Positions 36,144 through 44,124 of a DNA stretch of 64,000 nucleotides are shown here, piece by piece. The DNA comes from Deltaproteobacteria bacterium (GTDB lineage Bacteria > Myxococcota_A > Polyangia > Haliangiales > Haliangiaceae). The stretch is taken from contig JAIOQA010000173.1 of the NCBI GenBank assembly GCA_021413675.1, forward strand, positions 1 through 64,000, read 5' to 3'. Positions within the stretch are counted from its first letter, which is position 1; every line of letters starts with the position of its first letter. Below the pieces are notes generated by a model. That model did no database searches. It had not been told where the DNA came from and worked only from the letters and a program-made list of their open reading frames with translations. The position numbers and the translations under genes were made by a program.

Positions 36144-36706
36144 CCGCGCGCGACGCCACGCTCCGCGCCGCCCGCGGCGACGACGACGCGCTCGCGGAGC
36201 TGGTGCGCGCGTACCACGATCGCGTGTACCGCTTCGGCGTGCGCGTCTGCCGCGATGCGGTCGACGCCGACGACGCGGTCCAGGAGGCGTTCACCAAGCT
36301 GGCGCGCCGGCCCGAGGTCGTGCGCCACCCGGGTGCGCTGTCGTGGCTCATGACCGTGGTGCGCAACACGTGCCGGCAGCTGCTCCGCCCGTTCGCGCGC
36401 GAGCGCCGCGTGCTCGGCGAGCGCACCGAGCCCGACGAGGAGCCCGCGACCGCGCTCGATCCGCAGCAGGCGCTCGAGCGCTGGGAGCTGGTACACGCGG
36501 TCCACGCCGCGATCGCCGCGCTCGATCAGCCGTCGCGCGAGGTGCTGGTGATGCGCGACCTCGAGGGCCTGTCGGGCGAGGAGACCTGCGCCGCGCTCGG
36601 GCTCGCGCCCGCGGCGATGAAGTCGCGGCTGCACCGCGCGCGCACCCAGCTGCGCGCCGAGCTCGGGCGCCGCGGCATGGACGAGCGCTTCTCCGGAGGG
36701 AACTGA
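36140..36706 (+). CDS. ECF-type RNA polymerase sigma factor
   Basis: 188 residues. Sigma region 2: LAELVRAYHDRVYRFGVRVC and ADDAVQEAFTKLA. Region 4: AIAALDQPSREVLVMRDLEG, then CAALGLAPAAMKSRLHRAR. It directs RNA polymerase to a stress-type promoter. Its ATG overlaps the stop of the small membrane gene. No anti-sigma gene follows; the next gene is a glycosidase 69 bases away. The 7-base inverted repeat upstream of the operon could be an autoregulation site. Confidence 0.93.
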   Translation: MTARDATLRAARGDDDALAELVRAYHDRVYRFGVRVCRDAVDADDAVQEAFTKLARRPEVVRHPGALSWLMTVVRNTCRQLLRPFARERRVLGERTEPDEEPATALDPQQALERWELVHAVHAAIAALDQPSREVLVMRDLEGLSGEETCAALGLAPAAMKSRLHRARTQLRAELGRRGMDERFSGGN

Positions 36707-36775
36707 GGTTGCGGGTGATCACGCGCCAGCTGACCTACAGCGCGCCGCGCGCCATCGCGTGATATCCACGATCGC

Positions 36776-37657
36776 ATGCGCACCGCGATGTCGTTCGTGA
36801 TCGCGACCACCCTCGCTGCATGCGGCGGCTCGAGCACCGGCGCGCTCGACGCACCGATCGCCGACGCCGACCCGCTGGCGCCCGACGCCGATCCGGCCGC
36901 GCCCGACGCCGATCCGGCCGCGCCCGACGCGCGCACCGGCGCGCTCGTGCTGCCGCCCGACAACGCCAGCCTCGACTACCAGCTCGGCGGCGCGTACACG
37001 CCGCCGGCCGGCGTGCAGATCGTCTCGCGCGATCGCACCGCGTCGCCCGCCGCCGGCATCTACAACATCTGCTACGTGAACGGCTTCCAGATCCAGCCCG
37101 GCGAGGAGGCGGCGTGGATGGCCGATCACCCCGATCTGATCCTGCGCGACAGCGGCGGCCAGCCAGTGATCGATCAGGACTGGAACGAGATGCTGATCGA
37201 CGTCAGCACGCCCGCGAAGCGCACCGAGCTCGCCGGGGTCGTCGGCGGCTGGATCCACGGCTGCGCCACCGCGGGCTTCGACGCGATCGAGATCGACAAC
37301 CTCGACTCGTACTCGCGCTCGGCCGGCTTGCTCACGATGGACCACGCGGTCGCCGCGATGCGGCTGTTCGCCGACGCGGCCCACGCCGCGGGCATGCCGA
37401 TCGCGCAGAAGAACTCGTCGGAGCTGGTCGGGCGCAAGGCCGACATGGGCACCGACTTCGTGGTCGCCGAGGAGTGCAACCGCTACAGCGAGTGCGGCAC
37501 GTACACCGCGAGCTACGGCACGCACGTGCTGGTGATCGAGTACCGCCAGGTCGACTTCGACGCCGGCTGCGCGGCGTTCCCGCAGCTGTCGATCGTGCTC
37601 CGCGACCGCGACCTGGTGCCCAAGGGCCAGGCCGGCTACGTCTACGCTGGCTGCTGA
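36776..37657 (+). CDS. GH114-like alpha-1,4-galactosaminidase lipoprotein
   Basis: 293 residues. Signal MRTAMSFVIATTLAACGGSS with lipobox AAC. Residues 30-52 are a DADPxAP repeat linker made of three 21-base units. The remainder follows the GH114 pattern: LDYQLGGAYTPPAGVQIVSR, then GFDAIEIDNLDSYSRSAG, in which the Asp of EIDNLDS is a probable catalytic residue, then IAQKNSSELVG. GH114 enzymes cleave alpha-1,4-linked polygalactosamine, a component of some biofilm matrices. Whether it attacks own or prey polysaccharide is unknown. Confidence 0.85.
   Translation: MRTAMSFVIATTLAACGGSSTGALDAPIADADPLAPDADPAAPDADPAAPDARTGALVLPPDNASLDYQLGGAYTPPAGVQIVSRDRTASPAAGIYNICYVNGFQIQPGEEAAWMADHPDLILRDSGGQPVIDQDWNEMLIDVSTPAKRTELAGVVGGWIHGCATAGFDAIEIDNLDSYSRSAGLLTMDHAVAAMRLFADAAHAAGMPIAQKNSSELVGRKADMGTDFVVAEECNRYSECGTYTASYGTHVLVIEYRQVDFDAGCAAFPQLSIVLRDRDLVPKGQAGYVYAGC
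36863..36925 (+). repeat. Three 21-base tandem units in the GH114 gene
   Basis: Encodes DADPLAP, DADPAAP, DADPAAP; the last two units are almost identical at the DNA level. Likely a variable-length surface linker. Confidence 0.7.
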
Positions 37658-37800
37658 CACCGGCGCCGCCCCGCGCCGCGTCCGTGCGCGCGCATACCGT
37701 CGAGGATGCGCGTGCATGTCGCGCATTCCTGGGCGTAGAGTGGAGGATGTCGGCGCGCGGAGGGCGTGTCGATGGCCACCGCATCGTTCCCGGAGGAAGC

Positions 37801-40140
37801 ATGTCGCGCGTCGTTGCGATCCTCGTGATCGTGCTCGGGCTCGTGCTCGGCACCACCGTCCCCGCGTCGGCCGCGACGCGATCGTTCCCGACCGGCTCGC
37901 TCATCATCCCGATGGACGAGGCCTATCAGGACCAGGGCATGCTGCAGGCCTACGGCCTGCTGTTCCAGCTGCTGCGCCAGGGCGTGCCGGTCGAGTGGGT
38001 GATCGATCCGGCCAAGACCTGGCACGCCGCGCCGTGCGACACGCCCGGCGATCTGTGCGCGTGGGACTGCGCTGTCGAGGGCTCGGGCGTGAAGTGCCCC
38101 TACCCGACCTCGAGCCCCGACTTCTTCGCGCAGGCGGTCGTGCGCTGGGACAACGCCGGCGGCGCGGGCGCGACGATTGCCAACCACGGCTATCGCGGTG
38201 GGCCGTTCGTGATCGATGCGTCCCACCACGATGAGGCGCTCGCGATCATCGATGCCTGGAACGACAAGACGAAGTGGACCGCGAACCCGTGGGCGCAGCG
38301 CGCGGTGTTCCAGGTGGTCGCGGTCCACGAGGCCACCGCGGCGTTCTCCGCCAACGTCAGCCGGCCGCTGGTCGCCGCGCCGACGATCGCGGTGTTCTCC
38401 GACGGCAACGAGGACATCGCGACCAGCTACCTCCGCGCCGCCGGCGTGAAGCAATCGAGCGGCGCCGAGTTCCCCGCCGGCAAGTGCGGCGCCGCCGGCA
38501 CCTGCGGCCCGGGCACTGCGAACCCCGACATGCTGACCGTGCCGAGCGTCGCCGGCGACATGGGCACCTGCGGCGCGCCGAGCACCGATCACAAGAACGG
38601 CGCGCTGTTCAACGCCGATGGCCTGCCGGCGTACTGCCAGATCATGTCGATGCACTGGAACGTGACCGATCGCGAGACCGTCGAGTGCGGCGGCAACGCG
38701 TGCCCGGCGACGCAGGGCCAGTGCCCTGCCGCGACGCCGATCACCTATCACGGCCACGAGGTGGTCGCGGAGGTGCGCTCGTTCCTCGCCTATCCCGTGC
38801 ACTTCTTCGCCGAGTGCCAGGCCGTGAATGCCTACGAGAACACGACGCCCGATCCGGCGTGGCCGTATCTCGACGACGCCGGCCGCGACGGCCACTTCCT
38901 CACCACCGAGGGCACGCCGCCCGCGTGTCCGTGCACCGAGGCCGGCTTCACCTGCGTGACCGGCGGCTGCAATGGCGCCGACTGCTGCCTGCCGCAGGAC
39001 ATCAAGGAGCGCGGCGCCGGCTTCCTGATCGCGGCCAAGCCGACCGCGTACAAGGTGTTCCGGCCCGAGGTGCCCTACAACCAGTTCGATGGCCCGTACG
39101 CGCCGATCGGCGGCAGCGAGCCGGCGTACAACCTCAGCACCTACCTCGGCACGACCTACAAGAACAACCAGCAGGTCACGCTCCTGAGCGGCCCGAACGG
39201 CCCCGGTGTCGAGGACATCTGGATGACCGGCTACCTCGACGGCACGTGCGACATCACGGTGCCGCCGATCCCGTTCGCGCCCGGGCTGCGCGCCGCCGGC
39301 GACGCGTGCGGCGGCAAGATCAGCTACCTCGGCGGTCACGCGTTCGCGACCGCCGTGCCGATGTCGGGCAGCGCGAACACCCAGGGCGCGCGCCTGTTCC
39401 TGAACGCGCTGTTCGAGGCCGACTGCGTCACCACCGTCGGGCAACCCGGCCTCGGCCTCGCGCTCGACGGTCCGCTCGTGCTCCCGGCGAAGACCTTGCC
39501 CGCGACCGGCGCGTACAGCGCGCGCTACGACAACGCCGGCGCCGGCGCGGCGCTCGCCGCCGAGCTGCGCGAGCGCGTCGCCAGCGGCGTCACGATCGCG
39601 AGCGCGACCGATGGCACGATCGCCGGCGACACCGCGACCTGGGCGCTCGGGTCGGTGAGCGGCGTGCCGCTCCACGCTGGCGATCCTCCCACCGGCGGAA
39701 ATCGCGCGTCGACGCTGTCGTTCGCGGCCTACGGCGACTACGCGGTCACGCTCGAGCTCTCGTATCGCGTCGGCGCATCGACCCTCGCGGTCGTGCCGGT
39801 GACGGTGACCGTGTCGGTGAAGAGCGATCGCGACGGCGACGGGATCCCCGACGACACCGATCCGTTCCCCGACGATCCGGGGCGCTGCGGCGACAAGGAC
39901 GCCGACACCTGCGACGACTGCACCAACGGCACCGCCGATCCGACCAACGACGGCCCCGACGCCGATCACGATGGCATCTGCGACGCTGGCGAGGCCGGCG
40001 GTGGCGGCGCGAATGGCGGCGCCGACGGCGGCTGCTGCTCGGCCGACGGTCGCAGCGGTGGACCGCTGGCGCTGGGGCTGATCGTGTTCGTCGCGGGCTG
40101 GCGGCGGCGCACGACCCGCGGTCGTCGCGCGAGGACGTAG
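37801..40140 (+). CDS. Exported multi-domain protein with MYXO-CTERM-like tail
   Basis: 779 residues from an ATG with GGAGGAAGC directly upstream. Sec signal MSRVVAILVIVLGLVLGTTV, then a large globular N-terminal region (IIPMDEAYQDQGMLQAYGLL opening, many cysteines) of a family I know only as conserved and unnamed. Near residue 545-670 an Ig-like domain, then Ca-binding thrombospondin-type repeats (DRDGDGIPDDTDPFPDD), a Gly-rich stretch with a CC pair, a hydrophobic helix and the tail WRRRTTRGRR. That last arrangement resembles the MYXO-CTERM sorting signal of myxobacteria, cleaved and lipidated in surface display. Role unknown. Confidence 0.82.
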   Translation: MSRVVAILVIVLGLVLGTTVPASAATRSFPTGSLIIPMDEAYQDQGMLQAYGLLFQLLRQGVPVEWVIDPAKTWHAAPCDTPGDLCAWDCAVEGSGVKCPYPTSSPDFFAQAVVRWDNAGGAGATIANHGYRGGPFVIDASHHDEALAIIDAWNDKTKWTANPWAQRAVFQVVAVHEATAAFSANVSRPLVAAPTIAVFSDGNEDIATSYLRAAGVKQSSGAEFPAGKCGAAGTCGPGTANPDMLTVPSVAGDMGTCGAPSTDHKNGALFNADGLPAYCQIMSMHWNVTDRETVECGGNACPATQGQCPAATPITYHGHEVVAEVRSFLAYPVHFFAECQAVNAYENTTPDPAWPYLDDAGRDGHFLTTEGTPPACPCTEAGFTCVTGGCNGADCCLPQDIKERGAGFLIAAKPTAYKVFRPEVPYNQFDGPYAPIGGSEPAYNLSTYLGTTYKNNQQVTLLSGPNGPGVEDIWMTGYLDGTCDITVPPIPFAPGLRAAGDACGGKISYLGGHAFATAVPMSGSANTQGARLFLNALFEADCVTTVGQPGLGLALDGPLVLPAKTLPATGAYSARYDNAGAGAALAAELRERVASGVTIASATDGTIAGDTATWALGSVSGVPLHAGDPPTGGNRASTLSFAAYGDYAVTLELSYRVGASTLAVVPVTVTVSVKSDRDGDGIPDDTDPFPDDPGRCGDKDADTCDDCTNGTADPTNDGPDADHDGICDAGEAGGGGANGGADGGCCSADGRSGGPLALGLIVFVAGWRRRTTRGRRART

Positions 40141-40207
40141 TCGCGCCAGGTCGCACGCGGATCGCGCCAGCGCCTGCCACGCGCAGACCGCGCGAGCGCG
40201 CCGTGCG

Positions 40208-40213
40208 TACCCT
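40208..40213 (+). promoter_or_regulatory. -10-like TACCCT, 6 bases before start at 40220
   Basis: TACCCT-N6-ATG, no ribosome site. Confidence 0.4.
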
Positions 40214-40219
40214 GCGCCG

Positions 40220-40687
40220 ATGCATCGCGCCCTCGTCCTCGTCACCGTGGTCCTGGGCGCGTGCGCGTCGGCCGCGCCCCGGCCACCGCCGGCGGCCCCA
40301 CCGGCGGTCGTCCAGCCGCCGGATCCGCGAGGCAACGCGGACGGCTCGGCCGCGGTCGTGCGCTCGCTCGACGACGCCGTCGCCCGACACATCGCGCTGC
40401 CCGCCGACGTCGATCTCGCCACCTCGATGGTCGTGATCGTCCCGGCCCGGAGCCACGGCGTCGTGACGCCGAGCGAGCAGACCGAACGCGACGGGCGGCT
40501 CGCGATCACGCTCGAGGTCGTCGATGAGGACCCCGAGCCATGCTGCGGCATGGGCGGCTGCACCGCGGCGTGGGAGGAGCGCCAGATCAACGCGACCAGC
40601 TACGTGCTGGTCGTCCTGCCCCGCACCGACCTACCGGTGTTCGCGATCGTGCGTTACCCGGCCGGCATCCGCTGCGTCGCCGCGTGA
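40220..40687 (+). CDS. Putative lipoprotein, unknown function
   Basis: 155 residues. Signal MHRALVLVTVVLGAC with lipobox GAC, then a Pro/Ala-rich linker. The globular part (about 45-155) contains ATSMVVIVPARSHGVV and a cysteine cluster CCGMGGC that could bind a metal or form disulphides. No family recognised. Probably leaderless (TACCCT upstream). Confidence 0.6.
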   Translation: MHRALVLVTVVLGACASAAPRPPPAAPPAVVQPPDPRGNADGSAAVVRSLDDAVARHIALPADVDLATSMVVIVPARSHGVVTPSEQTERDGRLAITLEVVDEDPEPCCGMGGCTAAWEERQINATSYVLVVLPRTDLPVFAIVRYPAGIRCVAA

Positions 40688-40696
40688 CCGGTGCGC

Positions 40697-41273
40697 TCAC
40701 TTCTCGTGCAGCGTGGTCTCGCAGCGCTCGCGCTCGAACGCGAGCCCTTCCTCGAAGGGCCGGCCGTGGCCGTACTCGATCGCCGCCTTCGCGCCGCGCA
40801 CCGCCACCGGCCCGCACGCCGCGAGCTCGGCCACCAGCGCGTCGACCGCGGCCACGAGCTCGGCGCCCGCCGCGACCTGGTTGACGAGCCCGATCTCCCG
40901 CGCGCGCGCCGCTGACACTCGTCGTCCGAACAGGATCAGCTCCTTCGCGCGCGCCTCGCCGATCAGCCGCGGCAAGCGCAGCGTGCCGCCCGCGCCCGGC
41001 ATCGTCCCGTCGCGCACGTCGACCAGGCCGACCTCCGCGCCCTCGACGAGGACCCGGACGTCGCAGGCCATCGCGAGCTCGAGCCCGCCCCCGAACGCCG
41101 GGCCGTTCATCGGTCAACACGATCACGTGGACCTCGTCGCGCCGCGCGTCGAGCTCGTCCGCCAGGTCGACCAGGTCGGCGCAGAGCGCGCGAGTCAGCG
41201 CGTTCTGCGCCGCGGGGCGCTGCAGCGTCACCCACATCGCCGGGCCCCGGAGCTCGCAGGTCAGATCGCTCAT
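40697..41273 (-). pseudogene. Decayed enoyl-CoA hydratase
   Basis: From ATG 41273 one frame gives a normal crotonase N-terminus (MSDLTCELRGPAMWVTLQRP, then NALTRAL) to VIVLTD near 41113. Then the frame changes to one reading MNGPAFGGGLELAMACDVRV from 41110. In intact enzymes about 50 residues, including the FsAGaDL oxyanion part, lie between these blocks. Here they are missing, so there is a deletion with a frameshift at about 41108-41115. The C-terminal frame continues through MPGAGGTLRL, the second catalytic region, and stops at 40697, about 20 residues short of the usual end. Probably inactive; an assembly error cannot be excluded. Confidence 0.75.
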
Positions 41274-41350
41274 CCGCGCAAGCTAGCCGCGGTGACGCCG
41301 ATCGACCGGCGCGTGGCGCGATCGCGGCGCGGCCTGGCGCGATCGCGGCC

Positions 41351-41698
41351 TCAGCGACTGCACTGGAACTGCGGCTCGTCCGTCGGCGAGGCCATCAGCA
41401 TGACGCAGCCATGCCGCGCGAGGCATTCGCCGAACGCCGGACACGCGGCCGGCGCGCCGCACTCCTGCAGCGCGCGGCGCGCGACCGTGAGCAGCGACTC
41501 GCCACGCGCGGGATCAGGCGCGTCGTTCATGATCCCCAGGCAGTAGCGTTCGACGGACCGCGGCAGCGGATCGGGCCCGAGGTGACAGGCCGCGAGCTGC
41601 GCGATCAGCCCATCGCAGGTCTTCTCGGCCTCGGTCTTCTGACACCCGAGGAGCCCGAGCGTGACGGTCACGACCGCGGTGATGCGCGAGCGATCCAT
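41351..41698 (-). CDS. Small cysteine-containing lipoprotein
   Basis: 115 residues. Signal MDRSRITAVVTVTLGLLGCQ with lipobox LLGC. The mature part has an even spread of cysteines (CDGLIAQLAAC, ALQECGAPAACPAF, ARHGC), likely paired as disulphides. It resembles the two Cys-bearing lipoproteins at the left end of the window only in general style. An upstream in-frame ATG five codons earlier would weaken the signal, so 41698 is preferred. Confidence 0.65.
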   Translation of the reverse strand: MDRSRITAVVTVTLGLLGCQKTEAEKTCDGLIAQLAACHLGPDPLPRSVERYCLGIMNDAPDPARGESLLTVARRALQECGAPAACPAFGECLARHGCVMLMASPTDEPQFQCSR

Positions 41699-41709
41699 GG
41701 TCTTTTCCC

Positions 41710-41820
41710 TCAAATCGGTGCGAGCTGGCGGCGCCGCGCACGACTGTACCGCTGCAACGGCTTGCCCAGCGCCGACATCACCAGCGCGGGGACCAGCAGC
41801 ATGAAGAGGACGTCGAACAC
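41710..41820 (-). CDS. Possible 36-residue membrane peptide
   Basis: GTG-started frame: VFDVLFMLLVPALVMSALGK, one membrane helix, followed by a basic Arg-rich tail ending LAPI. It fills the gap between the small lipoprotein and the ATP-grasp gene on the same strand. Shape is right for a small membrane protein, but no ribosome site or homology supports it and it may be chance. Confidence 0.25.
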   Translation of the reverse strand: MFDVLFMLLVPALVMSALGKPLQRYSRARRRQLAPI

Positions 41821-41873
41821 CGCGGGCCTCGCCGACCTACGCCGACGCCCGGGACGCCGGATCGCACAGCCGC

Positions 41874-42659
41874 TCACGCTTCGATCTCCTCGAGCGCGAT
41901 CACGAGCTTCTGCACATCCGCGGCGTAGAAGCCGGCCGCGTTGATCGTGTTGATCTCGACGATCGCCGGGCCGTCGGCGGTGTCGGCGACATCGAGGCAG
42001 AACGCGCGGTGCGGCTGCCACTCCGCGACCCGCGCCTGCGCGTAGGCGACCAGCGCGCTGTCGCGCGGCACGCTGGCATACGTGACCTTGCTGCCGAGCT
42101 TGTACTGCGACGCGGTCACGATCTGGCCGCCCACGACCCAGCAGCGCACCTCGGTGTAGATCTCGCGCACCGGCGCGACCTGCACCAGCGTGTCGGGCGC
42201 GAGGCTGGTGCCGGTGTCCTCGCCCAGCGCGCACACCCGGTGCTGCCACGCGTAGAACTCCGCCTGATCGTCGACGGTCTGCCCCGCGAACACCTTCGAG
42301 TCGCGGATCGGCCGCACGAAGTACGGCGCGGCCGTCGAAAACCGAACGTCCGCAAACCGGACGACCACCGACGCCGCGTTCAGCATGCGCGCGCCCCAGT
42401 GCGCGCGCTGGACCTCGAAGTCGGCGTCGTCGAGATCGTAGACACCCGGCGTCCAGCCCGCGGCGCGCGCCGCGTGGCGCAGCGAGTACGAGCCGAAGCA
42501 CACCACCTTGCCGCCCGCGATCTCCGCCGGCGGCACCAGCTCGCCGACGAACGGCACGACCTTGTGCACGCTGTACGGCAGACTGAAGCGCTCCAGCGCG
42601 CCCACCAGGTTGGCCCACTCGGCCTCCTTGAACAGGTTCTCTTGCAGGATCCAGTGCAT
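41874..42659 (-). CDS. ATP-grasp domain protein (DUF4343-like)
   Basis: 261 residues. Starts MHWILQENLFKEAEWANLVG. The second half carries ATP-grasp features: VRCWVVGGQIVTASQYK (the Mg/ATP lysine region) and, near the end, AIVEINTINAAGFYAAD, the Glu-x-Asn that binds magnesium. This resembles DUF4343, ATP-grasp proteins found with phage or toxin genes as well as alone. ATP-grasp enzymes join a carboxylate to an amine or thiol; the substrates cannot be named. It follows the DHFR-like gene on the same strand. Confidence 0.8.
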   Translation of the reverse strand: MHWILQENLFKEAEWANLVGALERFSLPYSVHKVVPFVGELVPPAEIAGGKVVCFGSYSLRHAARAAGWTPGVYDLDDADFEVQRAHWGARMLNAASVVVRFADVRFSTAAPYFVRPIRDSKVFAGQTVDDQAEFYAWQHRVCALGEDTGTSLAPDTLVQVAPVREIYTEVRCWVVGGQIVTASQYKLGSKVTYASVPRDSALVAYAQARVAEWQPHRAFCLDVADTADGPAIVEINTINAAGFYAADVQKLVIALEEIEA

Positions 42660-42706
42660 CGCTCGGGCGGAGTCTACGCGGTCTACGCGAACGGGGCTGC
42701 GCCGGG

Positions 42707-43264
42707 TCAGCCCGCGCGCCGGTAGTGCATGGCGACCGCGCCGCAGCGCATCGGCGTCGCCGAGACCAGCTCGAGCCGTCGCGTGCTGGGCAGCCCGTCC
42801 TGGTACAGCGTCGGGCCGTGGCCGGCGATCCTGGGGTGGACGAGGATCTTGTACTCGTCGACGAGATCCAGCCGGTCCAGCGCGGTCGCGAGCTTGCCGC
42901 TGCCGAGGAGGACGCCGCGCGGGCTCGCGTCCTTGAGCGCCTGCACGCCCGTGCGCAGGTCGCCGGCGATGTGGTGGCTGTTGGTCCACGGGAAGTCCCG
43001 TCGCGTCGACGACACCACGTACTTCGGCTTGGCCTCCAGCTTGTCCGCCCATTCGCGCATCGCCGGCGGCGCCGCCGCGTCGCCGCGGGCGACCGCCGGC
43101 CAGTAGCTCTCCATCATCTCGTAGGTGACGCGGCCCCACAGCATCGCCCCTGCCTCGTCCATGAGGCGGGTGAAGAAGGCGTGCGTCTCGCCGTCGACGA
43201 TTCCCTCCTGGTGGTCGACGCAGCCGTCCAGGGTGACGTTGATGCTGAAGGTCAAGAGTCCCAT
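42707..43264 (-). CDS. Dihydrofolate reductase-like (RibD C-terminal) protein
   Basis: 185 residues. MGLLTFSINVTLDGCVDHQE is the opening of the DHFR/RibD-C fold; AMLWGRVTYEMMESYWP supplies the nucleotide loop and VLLGSGKLATAL the second phosphate-binding segment. This family of small reductases uses NADPH; many members are not folate enzymes. A GGAGGAC site lies 5 bases before the ATG. 47 bases upstream of the ATP-grasp gene, so a two-gene operon is likely. Confidence 0.87.
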   Translation of the reverse strand: MGLLTFSINVTLDGCVDHQEGIVDGETHAFFTRLMDEAGAMLWGRVTYEMMESYWPAVARGDAAAPPAMREWADKLEAKPKYVVSSTRRDFPWTNSHHIAGDLRTGVQALKDASPRGVLLGSGKLATALDRLDLVDEYKILVHPRIAGHGPTLYQDGLPSTRRLELVSATPMRCGAVAMHYRRAG

Positions 43265-43427
43265 GGTGTCCTCCGTGCAAGATACGCGAAGAGACACTGC
43301 TGCGTCTGGCGCCAACCGGGTCGAGGTGATCATCCTCCGTCGCCGTCGAGGAAACGGCCCGATGTGCCGCGGCCGCAGGTCGAATCGGCGCGCCGCGGAT
43401 CCGCCGCCAGCACCCGCAGCCTCGCGG

Positions 43428-43433
43428 TAGGCT
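43428..43433 (+). promoter_or_regulatory. -10-like TAGGCT, 6 bases before Uma2 start
   Basis: TAGGCT-N6-ATG. Same spacing as in the paralogue at 35286. Confidence 0.45.
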
Positions 43434-43439
43434 CTGGCC

Positions 43440-44048
43440 ATGGTCACCACGCGTCGTCGCGCGACCTACGCCGACATCGAGGCGCTGCCCGAACACGTGG
43501 TCGGCGAGATCCTCGAAGGCGAGCTGGTCAGCTCGTCACGACCAGCCTCCCGACAGGCGCGCGCCGCGGGCGGGATCTTCAACAAGATCTCGAACGCGTT
43601 CGACGACGCTGACGCGGCGCCGGGCAGCTGGTGGTTCATGATCGAGCCCGAGCTTCACCTCGGACGAGACGTCGTCGTCCCGGATCTGGCCGGCTGGCGT
43701 CGCGAACGCATGCCGGTTCTGCCCGACGTGCCCCACTTCACGCTCGCGCCCGACTGGGTCTGCGAGATCGCGTCGCCCTCCACCGCGCGCCACGATCGCA
43801 CCAGCAAGCCGCGCATCTACGCCGCCGCCGAGGTCGCGCACATGTGGATCGTCGATCCGCTCGCGCACACGCTCGAGGTCTTCGCGCGCGACGGCGACCG
43901 CTGGACGTTCCTCGTCGCGCACGCCACCGATGCCCGCGTCCGCGTGCCACCGTTCGAGGCGATCGAGCTCGACCTCGGGCGGTGGTGGCTGCCCGATGCG
44001 CGCCGTGATCCGCGAGCGCGTCATGCACGCCCAGAGGCCCTGGGGTAA
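43440..44048 (+). CDS. Uma2-family putative nuclease (DUF820), second copy
   Basis: 202 residues. Same pattern as the copy at 35286: VVPDLAGWRRERMP (Asp), WVCEIASPST (Glu), RTSKPRIYAAAEV (Lys-Tyr), MWIVDPLAHTLEVF. The first 20 residues are almost identical to that copy, while the middle (about 35-75) and the last 15 residues diverge. Its end lies 76 bases from the end of the low-GC nuclease gene on the opposite strand. Confidence 0.82.
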   Translation: MVTTRRRATYADIEALPEHVVGEILEGELVSSSRPASRQARAAGGIFNKISNAFDDADAAPGSWWFMIEPELHLGRDVVVPDLAGWRRERMPVLPDVPHFTLAPDWVCEIASPSTARHDRTSKPRIYAAAEVAHMWIVDPLAHTLEVFARDGDRWTFLVAHATDARVRVPPFEAIELDLGRWWLPDARRDPRARHARPEALG

Positions 44049-44124
44049 TCGGGGACCATCATCGGCAAGGTCGCCGTCACCATTTTGACCCTCGGAACTG
44101 TCGACGAAGCCGTCTCGCGATCCC

